Of a stretch of DNA of 34,621 nucleotides, positions 1 to 7,202 are shown piece by piece; within the stretch, counting starts at the first letter, position 1, and each line of letters begins with the position of its first letter. Under the pieces are notes generated by a model. The model did no database searches and was not told where the DNA came from. It worked only from the letters and a program-made list of their open reading frames with translations. A program made the translations under genes and the position numbers. Source of the stretch: Kitasatospora aureofaciens (lineage in GTDB: Bacteria > Actinomycetota > Actinomycetes > Streptomycetales > Streptomycetaceae). The stretch lies in assembly GCF_019192735.1 (NCBI RefSeq), contig NZ_JAHTKP010000073.1, positions 1 to 34,621 of the forward strand, in the 5' to 3' direction.

Positions 1-2
1 CC

Positions 3-464
3 GCGGCCCTCGCCGCGCACGGCGACGCGCTCAGCCCGGCCGGCCGGGCCCGCCAGCTGGGCCGGATCGCACGCGCGCACGGCCGCCGCGGCGAGGCCGA
101 ACAGGCCGCGGACGCCGCCGCGCGGGCCTTCGCCGAACTCGACGGCGTGCCCGGCACAGAGGAGGCCAGGGCCGACCTCGCCGGCATGGTGGGGGAGGGC
201 CGCCTGTCCCTCGGCGACCACCGCCGGGCCAAGGTGCTGCTCGCCGAGGCCGTCGCCGGCCTCGGTCCCGGCCGGGCCCGGGCCAGGGCCCTGCTGATGG
301 TCCGGCTGGCCGAGGTCCACCGCCGGCTCGGCGACCAGCGCGAGGCCGCCCGCACCGCCGGTCTCGCCCGCGCGCTCGCCTCCGGCATGCAGTCCGAGCG
401 GGTCGCCCGTGCGCTGCGCGACTTCGACGCGGCCGGCCGGACGGTATCCCCGGGAGCGCGCTGA
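3..464 (+). CDS. C-terminal part of a TPR-like repeat protein (5' end outside window)
   Basis: An open frame runs from the window edge to a TGA at 462-464, giving about 153 residues with no start codon needed inside. It is rich in Ala, Leu, Arg and Glu and reads as stacked helical pairs. Segments such as RLSLGDHRRAKVLLAEAV and RLAEVHRRLGDQREAART fit the tetratricopeptide spacing (small residue, Gly/Asp turn, Ala). In streptomycetes such tails usually belong to TPR scaffold proteins or to HTH-TPR regulators, but the N-terminal half that would decide this is missing. It ends 12 nt before the putative leuS leader promoter, so it is probably a separate transcription unit. The TPR assignment is inference from pattern. 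Confidence 0.7.
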   Translation, partial: AALAAHGDALSPAGRARQLGRIARAHGRRGEAEQAADAAARAFAELDGVPGTEEARADLAGMVGEGRLSLGDHRRAKVLLAEAVAGLGPGRARARALLMVRLAEVHRRLGDQREAARTAGLARALASGMQSERVARALRDFDAAGRTVSPGAR

Positions 465-475
465 CCCGCTTGCGG

Positions 476-481
476 TACCCT
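476..481 (+). promoter_or_regulatory. -10 box (TACCCT) of the leuS leader transcript
   Basis: TACCCT matches the actinobacterial TANNNT -10 pattern and lies 6 nt before the leader-peptide ATG at 488. The transcript would therefore begin at or next to the ATG and be leaderless. No good -35 hexamer is visible at the expected distance. Confidence 0.5.
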
Positions 482-487
482 GAGCCC

Positions 488-526
488 ATGCGAACCGTGC
501 GCCTGCTCCTTAGCCGGCCGCGCTGA
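488..526 (+). CDS. leuS leader peptide (MRTVRLLLSRPR)
   Basis: A 12-codon ORF, ATG 488 to TGA 524, contains three consecutive leucine codons CTG CTC CTT at 503-511. CTT is rare in such a genome. It sits directly upstream of an intrinsic terminator (571-600) and of leuS. This is the classic design of ribosome-mediated attenuation: when charged tRNA-Leu is scarce the ribosome stalls on the Leu codons and the downstream RNA refolds. From memory of the literature, attenuators of this kind were predicted computationally before leuS in some Streptomyces. A possible protector hairpin pairs AGCCGG (512-517) with CCGGCT (533-538) around the leader stop codon. The ORF and hairpin are seen; the mechanism is inferred. 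Confidence 0.75.
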   Translation: MRTVRLLLSRPR

Positions 527-570
527 CCAGGACCGGCTGCGCCCTCGGGCGGCGCCGGAGTCGGCGTGGC

Positions 571-600
571 ATCCCCTCCTGCGAGGGGATTTTTTGTTTT
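571..600 (+). terminator. leuS attenuator terminator
   Basis: A perfect 8-bp stem, ATCCCCTC (571-578) with GAGGGGAT (583-590), has a 4-nt CTGC loop and is followed by T-rich TTTTTGTTTT (591-600). A real U tract is exceptional in this window and marks a factor-independent terminator inside the leuS leader, 118 nt before the start codon. An upstream segment, GCCGGAG (554-560), can pair with CTCCTGC (576-582) with one mismatch and would disrupt the left arm. It is a candidate antiterminator. Confidence 0.85.
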
Positions 601-612
601 CCGCCCCGTTCC

Positions 613-684
613 GGCCCGCGTGTGGGCCTTCGGCCCGTCGCCCCGCGTGTGGGGCTTCGGTACATCGGCCCGCCGCGTGCGCGG
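613..684 (+). repeat. Tandem related hairpins in the leuS 5' leader
   Basis: Hairpin 1 pairs GGCCC (613-617) with GGGCC (624-628). Hairpin 2 pairs GCCCC (640-644) with GGGGC (651-655). Both have the identical 6-nt loop GCGTGT, and both are followed by TTCGG. The stems differ by a compensating C/G change, so pairing is kept. The enclosing 19-bp direct repeat (615-633 and 642-660) has a single mismatch. A weaker third copy pairs CCGC (673-676) with GCGG (681-684) and is followed by TTCG. They lie between the attenuator terminator and the leuS ribosome-binding site. Function unknown. Confidence 0.65.
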
Positions 685-718
685 TTCGCCCACTGACATC
701 GATGGAGCTTGAAGGACC

Positions 719-3631
719 ATGAGCGAGACGACCCCTGCGTCCGGCGCGGCCGAGGCCGCAACCGAGCCGTTCCGGTACAGCGCCGCGCTGGCGGCGGAGA
801 TCGAGTCCCGCTGGCAGGACATCTGGGAGAAGGAAGGCACCTTCAACGCTCCCAACCCGGCCGGCGACCTGGCCGATCCGGCCGCGGGCGACGTCACCGC
901 GAAGCCGCACAGCTTCATCATGGACATGTTCCCGTACCCCTCGGGCGCGGGCCTGCACGTCGGCCACCCGCTGGGCTACATCGCCACCGACGTCTTCGCC
1001 CGCTACCAGCGGATGACCGGCCATAACGTGCTGCACACGCTGGGCTACGACGCGTTCGGCCTGCCCGCCGAGCAGTACGCGGTGCAGACCGGCACCCACC
1101 CGCGGGTCTCCACCGACGCCAACATCGCCAACATGCGCCAGCAGCTGCGCCGGCTGGGCCTGGGCCACGACCCGCGCCGCTCGATCTCCACGATCGACCC
1201 GGAGTACTACCGCTGGACCCAGTGGATCTTCCTGCAGATCTTCAACTCCTGGTACGACGCGGCGGCCGGCAAGGCCCGCCCGATCGCCGAACTGATCGCG
1301 CAGTTCGAGTCCGGCGAGCGGGCGACCCCGGACGGGCGCGCCTGGGCCGAACTGTCCGGCGCCGAGCGGGACGAGCTCCTGGGCGAGTACCGCCTGGCGT
1401 ACGCCAAGGAGGTGCCGGTCAACTGGTGCCCGGGCCTGGGCACCGTGCTGGCCAACGAGGAGGTCACCGCGGACGGCCGCTCCGAGCGCGGCAACTTCCC
1501 GGTGTTCAAGTCCAACCTGCGCCAGTGGATGATGCGGATCACCGCCTACTCCGACCGTCTGATCGCCGACCTGGACCTGCTGGACTGGCCCGAGGCCATC
1601 AAGCTGCAGCAGCGCAACTGGATCGGGCGCTCGGAGGGTGCCCGGGTGGACTTCGCCGTCGGTGACGCGGAGAAGATCACCGTCTTCACCACCCGGCCCG
1701 ACACCCTGTTCGGCGCCACCTACATGGTGCTGGCCCCCGAGCACGGCCTGGTCGACTCGATCGTGCCGGCCGCCTGGCCGGAGGGCGTGCCCGCCGAGTG
1801 GACCGGCGGCGCCGCCACCCCCGCAGAGGCCGTCGCCGGCTACCGCGCCGCGGCCGCCGCCAAGTCGGACGTCGAGCGGCAGGTCGAGGCCAAGGTCAAG
1901 ACCGGTGTCTTCACCGGCGCCTACGCCGTCAACCCGGTCAGCGGAGCGTCCGTCCCGGTGTTCATCGCCGACTACGTGCTGATGGGCTACGGGACCGGCG
2001 CCATCATGGCCGTCCCCGCCCACGACCACCGCGACTTCGCGTTCGCCCGCGCCTTCGCGCTGCCGATGCGCTGCGTCGTTGAGCCGACGGACGGGCGCGG
2101 CGAGGACCCGGCGGCCTGGGACGACGCGTTCGACACGTACGACTCCGTCATCGTCAACTCCTCGCGGGGGGAAGGCTCGTCGGACGGGTCGGCGGTGGAC
2201 GGGCTGACGCTGGACGGGCTGAGCGTTGTGGACGCCAAGGCCCGGGTCACGGCGTGGCTGGCCGAGCGCGGCATCGGCGAGGGCACCGTCAACTACCGCC
2301 TGCGCGACTGGCTGTTCAGCCGTCAGCGGTACTGGGGCGAGCCCTTCCCGATCGTCTACGACGAGGACGGCGTGATGCACGCGCTGCCCGAGTCGATGCT
2401 GCCGGTCGAGGTCCCCGAGGTCGACGACTACTCGCCGCACACCTACGACCCGTACGACTCCGCCTCCTCGCCCAAGACCCCGCTGTCCCGCAACGAGGAC
2501 TGGGTCAACGTCGAGCTGGACCTGGGCGACGGCGTCCGCAAGTACCGCCGCGAGACCAACACCATGCCCAACTGGGCCGGTTCCTGCTGGTACGAGCTGC
2601 GCTACATCGACCCGTCCAACGGCTCCCGCGTGGTGGACCCGGCCAACGAGCGCTACTGGCTGGGCCCCACCGAGAACAAGCCGGCCGGCGGCGCCGACCT
2701 GTACGTCGGCGGTGCCGAGCACGCCGTCCTGCACCTGCTGTACGCGCGCTTCTGGCACAAGGTGCTGCACGACCTGGGCCACGTCTCGTCCGTCGAGCCG
2801 TTCCACAAGCTGTTCAACCAGGGCATGATCACCGCCGACGTCTACCGCGACGAGCGCGGCTTCCCGGTGCCCGCCGCCGAGGTCGAGGAGCGCGACGGGA
2901 AGTACTTCTGGGAGGGCGAGCCGGTCAAGCGCGAGGCCGGCAAGATGGGCAAGTCGCTGAAGAACGCCATCGCGCCGGACGCCATCGCCGACGAGTACGG
3001 CGCCGACACGCTGCGCCTGTACGAGATGTCGATGGGCCCGCTGGACGTCTCCCGTCCGTGGGACACCCGCGCGGTCGTCGGCTCGTACCGCTTCCTGCAG
3101 CGGCTGTGGCGCAACATCGTGTCGGAGGCCACCGGCGAGCTGGTCGTCACGGACGAGCAGCCCGACGAGGCCACGCTGCGGGCGCTGCACAAGGCGATCG
3201 ACGGCATTCGCGGCGACATGGCCGGGCTGCGCTTCAACACGGCCGTGGCCAAGGCGATCGAGCTGAACAACCACCTGGTCAAGCGCGGCTCCACGCCGCG
3301 GGCCGTGGCCGAGCAGCTGGTGCTGATGGTCGCGCCGCTGGCCCCGCACATCGCGGAGGAGCTGTGGCGCCGGCTGGGCCACGGCGACTCGCTGGCGCAC
3401 GCCGACTACCCGGTCGCCGACCCGGCGTACGTGGTGGACGAGGCCGTGACCTGCGTCGTGCAGATCAAGGGCAAGGTCAAGGCCCGGCTGGAGGTCGCTC
3501 CGACGATCTCGGACGCCGAGCTGGAGGCGCTGGCCCTGGCCGACCCGGCGGTCGTCGCGGCGATCGGGGACGCGCCGGTGCGCAAGGTGATCGCGCGCGC
3601 GCCGAAGCTGGTGAACATCGTCACGGGCTGA
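719..3631 (+). CDS. leuS: Leucyl-tRNA synthetase
   Basis: Class Ia cytoplasmic aminoacyl-tRNA synthetase of 970 residues that charges tRNA-Leu with leucine using ATP. The HIGH-type motif is HVGH at residues 80-83. The CP1 editing domain shows TTRPDTLFGATYMVLAPEH and the MAVPAHDHRDFAFA stretch carrying the editing-site Asp. The KMSKS loop reads KMGKS at residues 742-746, a form I know from other actinobacterial LeuRS, so it is not a defect. The anticodon-binding domain and the small C-terminal domain follow, ending in KLVNIVTG. The length is somewhat above E. coli LeuRS (860), as in other streptomycetes. The start has an SD-like GAAGGA ahead of ATG 719. The gene stands alone behind a leucine-attenuation leader and ends in a strong terminator. 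Confidence 0.98.
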   Translation: MSETTPASGAAEAATEPFRYSAALAAEIESRWQDIWEKEGTFNAPNPAGDLADPAAGDVTAKPHSFIMDMFPYPSGAGLHVGHPLGYIATDVFARYQRMTGHNVLHTLGYDAFGLPAEQYAVQTGTHPRVSTDANIANMRQQLRRLGLGHDPRRSISTIDPEYYRWTQWIFLQIFNSWYDAAAGKARPIAELIAQFESGERATPDGRAWAELSGAERDELLGEYRLAYAKEVPVNWCPGLGTVLANEEVTADGRSERGNFPVFKSNLRQWMMRITAYSDRLIADLDLLDWPEAIKLQQRNWIGRSEGARVDFAVGDAEKITVFTTRPDTLFGATYMVLAPEHGLVDSIVPAAWPEGVPAEWTGGAATPAEAVAGYRAAAAAKSDVERQVEAKVKTGVFTGAYAVNPVSGASVPVFIADYVLMGYGTGAIMAVPAHDHRDFAFARAFALPMRCVVEPTDGRGEDPAAWDDAFDTYDSVIVNSSRGEGSSDGSAVDGLTLDGLSVVDAKARVTAWLAERGIGEGTVNYRLRDWLFSRQRYWGEPFPIVYDEDGVMHALPESMLPVEVPEVDDYSPHTYDPYDSASSPKTPLSRNEDWVNVELDLGDGVRKYRRETNTMPNWAGSCWYELRYIDPSNGSRVVDPANERYWLGPTENKPAGGADLYVGGAEHAVLHLLYARFWHKVLHDLGHVSSVEPFHKLFNQGMITADVYRDERGFPVPAAEVEERDGKYFWEGEPVKREAGKMGKSLKNAIAPDAIADEYGADTLRLYEMSMGPLDVSRPWDTRAVVGSYRFLQRLWRNIVSEATGELVVTDEQPDEATLRALHKAIDGIRGDMAGLRFNTAVAKAIELNNHLVKRGSTPRAVAEQLVLMVAPLAPHIAEELWRRLGHGDSLAHADYPVADPAYVVDEAVTCVVQIKGKVKARLEVAPTISDAELEALALADPAVVAAIGDAPVRKVIARAPKLVNIVTG

Positions 3632-3648
3632 GGCCTGAGGGGTTGTTC

Positions 3649-3684
3649 GGGCGGGCGTCCTTCGGGGCGCCCGCCCTTTGTTCT
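3649..3684 (+). terminator. leuS terminator with UUCG tetraloop
   Basis: A 12-bp stem pairs 3649-3660 with 3665-3676 (one G-T wobble), closed by C(TTCG)G and followed by TTTGTTCT. It lies 17 nt after the leuS stop and abuts the convergent tetR stop, so it can serve both genes. Confidence 0.85.
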
Positions 3685-4306
3685 ACTGCCCGTCGTTCTG
3701 CTGCCCGTTGTTCTGTGTGCGGGTGAGCGAGGCGAGCATGCGCTCGACGTGGGCGGGCGCGTCGGCCGGGTCGAGCGGGTTGTGGCCGACCAGGAGGCGG
3801 TACCAGAACAGGCCGAAGAGCTCGTCGGTGGCGGCCTCCAGGTCGGCGCCGGCGGGCAGTTCGCCGCGGTCCACGGCGCGCGCGAGGATCCGCAGCACGA
3901 CCACGCGGCGGCTCTGCACCCAGGCCCGGAACGGCTCCGCGAACTCGGGGTCCAGCTGCGCCTCGGCCATCATGCCGCGCAACGCCCGTATCCGGGGCGG
4001 GTGTTGGACGACGGAGTGGAGGGCGCGGACGAAGACCGTCAGGTCCTCGGCGGCGCTGCCGGTGTCCGGGTCGGGCATCCGCCGTTCGACCGCCGTCCGG
4101 TAGGCCTCCAGGACCAGGACGGGCTTGGACGGCCACCAGCGGTAGATGGTGCTCTTGGCGACGTCCGCCCGCGCGGCCACCCGTTCGATGGTGAGTGCCT
4201 GGTAGCCGCCCTCCTCCAGGAGCGCGGCGGTGGCGGCGAGGACGGCGTGGTGGGCCTCCTCGCTGCGGATTCGCCCGCCGGTGCGGCGGGTTTTCTGCTC
4301 TTGCAT
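3683..4306 (-). CDS. TetR-family transcriptional repressor
   Basis: A 207-residue one-component regulator. The N-terminal TetR helix-turn-helix covers roughly residues 15-60 and includes the hallmark ERVAARADVAKSTIYRWWPSK. The remaining helical domain should bind a small ligand and dimerise (RALRGMMAEAQLDPEFAEPF and following). The C-terminal tail is polar (NNGQQNDGQ). It is divergent from a small alpha/beta hydrolase, with a palindromic operator between them, so it probably represses that gene and itself. Start ATG 4306 is supported by a -10 box 6 nt upstream, implying a leaderless mRNA. The ligand cannot be told from sequence. Confidence 0.93.
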   Translation of the reverse strand: MQEQKTRRTGGRIRSEEAHHAVLAATAALLEEGGYQALTIERVAARADVAKSTIYRWWPSKPVLVLEAYRTAVERRMPDPDTGSAAEDLTVFVRALHSVVQHPPRIRALRGMMAEAQLDPEFAEPFRAWVQSRRVVVLRILARAVDRGELPAGADLEAATDELFGLFWYRLLVGHNPLDPADAPAHVERMLASLTRTQNNGQQNDGQ

Positions 4307-4312
4307 GACAGC

Positions 4313-4318
4313 ACGTTA
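4313..4318 (-). promoter_or_regulatory. -10 box (TAACGT) of the tetR promoter
   Basis: On the minus strand TAACGT lies 6 nt before ATG 4306, the geometry of a leaderless transcript. The palindrome at 4336-4363 covers the expected -35 position, so repressor binding would block the promoter. Confidence 0.5.
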
Positions 4319-4335
4319 GCAGCGGTGGTAGGTTT

Positions 4336-4363
4336 AATCGAAACGCGACGGAGCGTTTTGATT
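4336..4363. promoter_or_regulatory. Palindromic TetR operator
   Basis: Arms AATCGAAACGC (4336-4346) and GCGTTTTGATT (4353-4363) are inverted repeats with one mismatch in 11, separated by GACGGA. The AT-rich outer parts stand out against the GC-rich background. Its place between the divergent tetR and hydrolase genes marks it as the operator of this pair. Confidence 0.75.
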
Positions 4364-4410
4364 GATGGAGGTGCGGGCGCGGGGTGCGGTGGTTGCGTCG
4401 TGCGTCCGGA

Positions 4411-4443
4411 GCTTCGGCAAGGCTTCGGCAAGGCTTTGACAAG
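4411..4443 (+). repeat. Three tandem 11-bp repeats before the hydrolase SD
   Basis: GCTTCGGCAAG occurs twice head to tail (4411-4421, 4422-4432), followed by GCTTTGACAAG (4433-4443), which differs at two positions. The third copy runs straight into the Shine-Dalgarno sequence GGGGAG of the hydrolase gene, so the repeat lies in its 5' UTR. Confidence 0.85.
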
Positions 4444-4452
4444 GGGAGAGTC

Positions 4453-5046
4453 ATGAGCGGGATCGTGGTGTCGCACGGGCTGGGCGCGAGCGACGACAGT
4501 GTGTGGTTCCCTTATCTGGGGCGGGAGTTGGCGAAGTCCGGGCACACCGTGACGGTGCCCCGGCTGCCCGAGCCGCAGGCCCCCGACCTGACCGCTTGGC
4601 GGACCGCCTTCGGCGCGGCGGCGGTGGCCGCCGGCCCGGCCGAGGACACCGTGCTCGTCGGGCACAGCGTCGGCGGTGCCAACGTGCTGCGCTTCCTGGA
4701 GCAGTGCGACGCCGAGGCCCACGGCCGGTTCGCCGGGGTGCTGTTGGTCGCCACGCCGGCGCAGGACGTGGGCTACGACCTGCTGAAGGAGTTCTTCGCC
4801 GAGCCCTTCGACTGGGCCGCCATCCGGCGCACGGCGCACGGCTTCCGCGTCCTGCAGGCCGTCGACGACCCGGTCAACCAGCCCGACCCGGCCGCGCACG
4901 CGCGGGACCTGGTGCGCGGGCTGGGGGCAACCGCGGTGCTGACGGCGGAGGGGGCGCACTTCGGGGCCACGCCGGACGACCACGTGGAGGTGCCGGAGGC
5001 GGTGCGGCTGGTGCTGGAGCTGCTGGCGGGGCGTGGGGTGCGCTGA
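4453..5046 (+). CDS. Small alpha/beta hydrolase, RBBP9/YdeN-like
   Basis: A 197-residue serine hydrolase. The N-terminal strand is followed by HGLGASDDSVWFPYLGREL, typical of the RBBP9/YdeN group. The nucleophile elbow is GHSVGG at about residues 75-80. The acid is probably in VDDPVNQPDP and the catalytic His in EGAHFGATPDD. No signal peptide is seen, so it should be cytosolic; the substrate is unknown. The start is ATG 4453 because GGGGAG sits just upstream. An in-frame GTG at 4384 would extend it through the tandem repeat and lacks support. It is divergent from tetR and most likely controlled by it through the operator at 4336-4363. Confidence 0.9.
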   Translation: MSGIVVSHGLGASDDSVWFPYLGRELAKSGHTVTVPRLPEPQAPDLTAWRTAFGAAAVAAGPAEDTVLVGHSVGGANVLRFLEQCDAEAHGRFAGVLLVATPAQDVGYDLLKEFFAEPFDWAAIRRTAHGFRVLQAVDDPVNQPDPAAHARDLVRGLGATAVLTAEGAHFGATPDDHVEVPEAVRLVLELLAGRGVR

Positions 5047-5111
5047 TCGGGGCGGGGCTCGTTGGCGGGGGCTGGGCTTGCCGGCCGGGGGCTGGGCTCG
5101 TTGATCGGGGC
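5044..5111 (+). repeat. Imperfect G-rich repeats after the hydrolase gene
   Basis: CGGGGGCTGGGCT recurs at 5066-5078 and 5086-5098 (20-bp period), and TGATCGGGGC recurs at 5044-5053 and 5102-5111. The first copy overlaps the hydrolase stop codon. The rest of the 240-bp gap to the next gene holds only a weak TACCGT box at 5214-5219 and no ORF I can support. Confidence 0.6.
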
Positions 5112-5288
5112 TTCCTGGTTCTGGCGGCGTAGGCCCTCCGGGGGATCCCCGATCTGTCCCTGATCTCCGCCGCGCGGGCCCGTTCGGCCTGCCCCCGGGC
5201 CCGGCACGGCCGCTACCGTGGAACCCTCGGCGGTGCAGCCCGCGTTGGGCCCGGTGGGGGTCGAACCGGTGGCGGAAGGTGGCTCGTG

Positions 5289-6071
5289 ATGGACGTGCTC
5301 GGCGTGATGATCGGCCTGGCCCTGCTCTTCGGAATCGCGGTGGTCGTGCTGGCCGTGGTCGGCACGGTCAAGGCGGCCAAGGCCGTCGCCGCCAAGGTCG
5401 AGCGGCACGAGGCCAACGCCCGGCGCGCGGTGGAGAACGCCACCCTCAAGGCGAAGACCTTCACCAAGCCCGGCCCGCAGGGGCAGATCGCCGCCGTCCG
5501 GCTCGGCCTGCGCACTTCGCTGGACGGCACCCGGCAGGTGCTGGAGAGCGGGCTCACCCAGGACGGCCAGCTCGGCGAGGCGCTCGCCCTCCTGACCCGG
5601 CTGGACGCCCATGCGGCGGAACTCGACGGTGAGCTGCGCGTCCTGGAGCGCGAGCCCGACACCGGGCGGATCGCGGCCAAGCTGCCGGAGCTGCGCGAGC
5701 GGGCCGAGCGGATCACCCACTCGGCGGAGACCATGCGCTGGGCGGCGCAGGACCGGATGCACCGGTTCGCGGACGACGAGCTGAGCCGGCTCAGCCAGGA
5801 GTGCGAGAGCGAGGCGGGGGCGCTGCGGCACTGGGACGCGTCGGGTGCTGCGGGGGCTTCTGGTTCTTCCAGCGCTTCCGGTCCTTCCAGCGCTTCCGGT
5901 CCTTCTGGTTCGTCCGGTGCCGGCGCGGCCGGGGAGGCGGCGGGGCCGCGGGCCGGGCTGACCGACGGGAAGGGGCGGTCGAGCGCCGAGGACCTCCTCG
6001 GGCTCGGTGACCCGCTGGCCAAGCTGGCGCAGCGGCTGCGGAAGCCGTCCACGGGTCCCTCGGCGGGCTGA
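5289..6071 (+). CDS. Membrane-anchored coiled-coil protein of unknown function
   Basis: A 260-residue protein I do not recognise as a named family. An N-terminal transmembrane helix (about residues 4-28, VLGVMIGLALLFGIAVVVLA) is followed by a charged helical region rich in Ala, Arg and Glu (about 35-180) that looks coiled-coil forming. A Ser/Gly/Ala/Pro low-complexity linker (about 182-220) precedes a short tail with DLLGLGDPLAKLAQRLRK. The topology suggests a single-pass membrane protein with a cytoplasmic rod. GTG 5286 immediately precedes ATG 5289; both can use the SD GGAAGG at 5274-5279, so the start is uncertain by one codon. It lies between the hydrolase and degV with no obvious operon link. 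Confidence 0.85.
   Translation: MDVLGVMIGLALLFGIAVVVLAVVGTVKAAKAVAAKVERHEANARRAVENATLKAKTFTKPGPQGQIAAVRLGLRTSLDGTRQVLESGLTQDGQLGEALALLTRLDAHAAELDGELRVLEREPDTGRIAAKLPELRERAERITHSAETMRWAAQDRMHRFADDELSRLSQECESEAGALRHWDASGAAGASGSSSASGPSSASGPSGSSGAGAAGEAAGPRAGLTDGKGRSSAEDLLGLGDPLAKLAQRLRKPSTGPSAG
5867..5902 (+). repeat. In-frame tandem 18-bp repeat coding a Ser-rich linker
   Basis: TTCCAGCGCTTCCGGTCC occurs twice head to tail (5867-5884, 5885-5902) inside the linker of the preceding CDS. Being six codons long it keeps frame. Codons here (TCT, GGT, TCC) are softer than in the flanking gene, which suggests slippage expansion. Confidence 0.9.
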
Positions 6072-6225
6072 AGCCTCTCCGGCGGCTGCTTCTCGTCGTT
6101 CGATTCTTCGCTCGACTTGTCGCTTGAGTTGCCGTTCGACCCGGCTTGTTCGGCGGTGCTGTTCGGGTGCCCGGGGCCGGGCGCTGCCATCCCGGTCGAA
6201 GCTGTCATCCCGGCCGAACGGGGAG

Positions 6226-6231
6226 TAACCT
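6226..6231 (+). promoter_or_regulatory. -10 box (TAACCT) of the degV promoter
   Basis: TAACCT lies 7 nt before ATG 6239, consistent with a leaderless degV transcript. A TGTCAT at 6203-6208 stands 17 nt upstream as a weak -35. Confidence 0.5.
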
Positions 6232-6238
6232 CCGGCTC

Positions 6239-7084
6239 ATGCCCTCCGACCTCGCACTTGTCACGGATTCCACGGCCTATCTGCCGCAGGAGGCCCTCGA
6301 CCAGCACGGGATCACGGTGGTCCCGCTGAGCGTCGCGGTCGGTGACACGGTCCTCGCCGAGGGCGTCGAGATCTCGCCGAAGGACGTCGCCGAGGCGCTG
6401 CGCGGCAAGCAGCGGGTGACCACGTCCCGGCCGAACCCCGAGTCCTTCGCCGCGACCTACCGGGCGGCGGCCGAGGCCGGGGCGAAGGGGATCGTCTCGG
6501 TGCACATCTCCGGCGAACTGTCCGGCACCGTGGAGGCCGCCCGGCTGGCGGCGGCCGAGGCGACCGTCCCGGTGGAGGTGGTGGACAGCCGGCTCGTCGG
6601 CATGGCCCTCGGGTACGCGGTGCTCGCGGCGGCCGAGGCGATCGCGGCGGGGGAGGGCCTGGTCGAGGCGGCCGGGGCCGCGACCCGGCGGGCGGCCGGG
6701 ACCAGCGGATTCTTCTACGTCGACACCCTGGAGCACCTGCGGCGGGGCGGCCGGATCGGGGCGGCGCGGGCGCTGCTCGGGTCGGCGCTGGCCGTCAAGC
6801 CGTTGCTGCACCTGGACGGGGGGCGGATCGAGCCGTTGGAGAAGGTGCGGACGGCCTCGCGGGCGATTTCGCGGCTGGAGGAGATCGCGGTCGAGCGATC
6901 GGGGGAGGGGCCGGTCGACATCACTGTGCACCACCTGGCGGCGGAGGACCGGGCTGAACCGCTCGCGGAGCGGCTGCGGGCGCGGGTGCCCGGGCTGCGG
7001 GAGCTGTACGTGGGCGAGGTGGGGGCGGTGATCGGCGCGCACGTCGGGCCGGGGCTGCTCGCGGTGGTGGTTTCGCCGCGTTGA
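6239..7084 (+). CDS. DegV-family fatty-acid-binding protein
   Basis: A 281-residue DegV protein. The family binds a single fatty acid and in Firmicutes (FakB) presents it to a kinase; the role in actinomycetes is less clear. Motifs include LVTDSTAYLPQ at the N-terminus, the ligand-contact segment VTTSRPNPESF and the loop HISGELSGTVEAAR, with the C-terminal domain after FYVDTLEHLRRGGRIG. The length is normal (about 280). Start ATG 6239 was chosen because MPSDLALVTDSTAYLP fits the family and a -10 box is 7 nt upstream; an upstream in-frame start at 6146 would add a low-quality extension. It precedes comEA/comEC but has its own promoter. No kinase partner lies in the window. Confidence 0.95.
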   Translation: MPSDLALVTDSTAYLPQEALDQHGITVVPLSVAVGDTVLAEGVEISPKDVAEALRGKQRVTTSRPNPESFAATYRAAAEAGAKGIVSVHISGELSGTVEAARLAAAEATVPVEVVDSRLVGMALGYAVLAAAEAIAAGEGLVEAAGAATRRAAGTSGFFYVDTLEHLRRGGRIGAARALLGSALAVKPLLHLDGGRIEPLEKVRTASRAISRLEEIAVERSGEGPVDITVHHLAAEDRAEPLAERLRARVPGLRELYVGEVGAVIGAHVGPGLLAVVVSPR

Positions 7085-7137
7085 TGGGGGCGTGGTCAAC
7101 TCGCCGGGTGTACGCCCACTCGTGCGGGTGAGCCGTT

Positions 7138-7164
7138 CTATCCACAACCCCCTTGTTATCCACA
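7138..7164 (+). promoter_or_regulatory. Two DnaA-box-like 9-mers upstream of comEA
   Basis: TTATCCACA (7156-7164) is a perfect match to the classical DnaA-box consensus, and CTATCCACA (7138-7146) differs at one position. They are in direct orientation, 18 bp apart start to start. They lie about 40-65 bp upstream of the comEA -10 box in an otherwise GC-rich gap. The sequence match is seen; binding by DnaA or a competence regulator is inference. Confidence 0.5.
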
Positions 7165-7202
7165 GGGGTTCGGTAATGTCCGCGCGTTCGCCCGAGGGCT
7201 CC

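Noticed and set aside
2942..2956. KMGKS in place of KMSKS in LeuRS as a possible defect
   Set aside because: The Gly variant occurs in other actinobacterial LeuRS as far as I recall, and the rest of the enzyme is intact.
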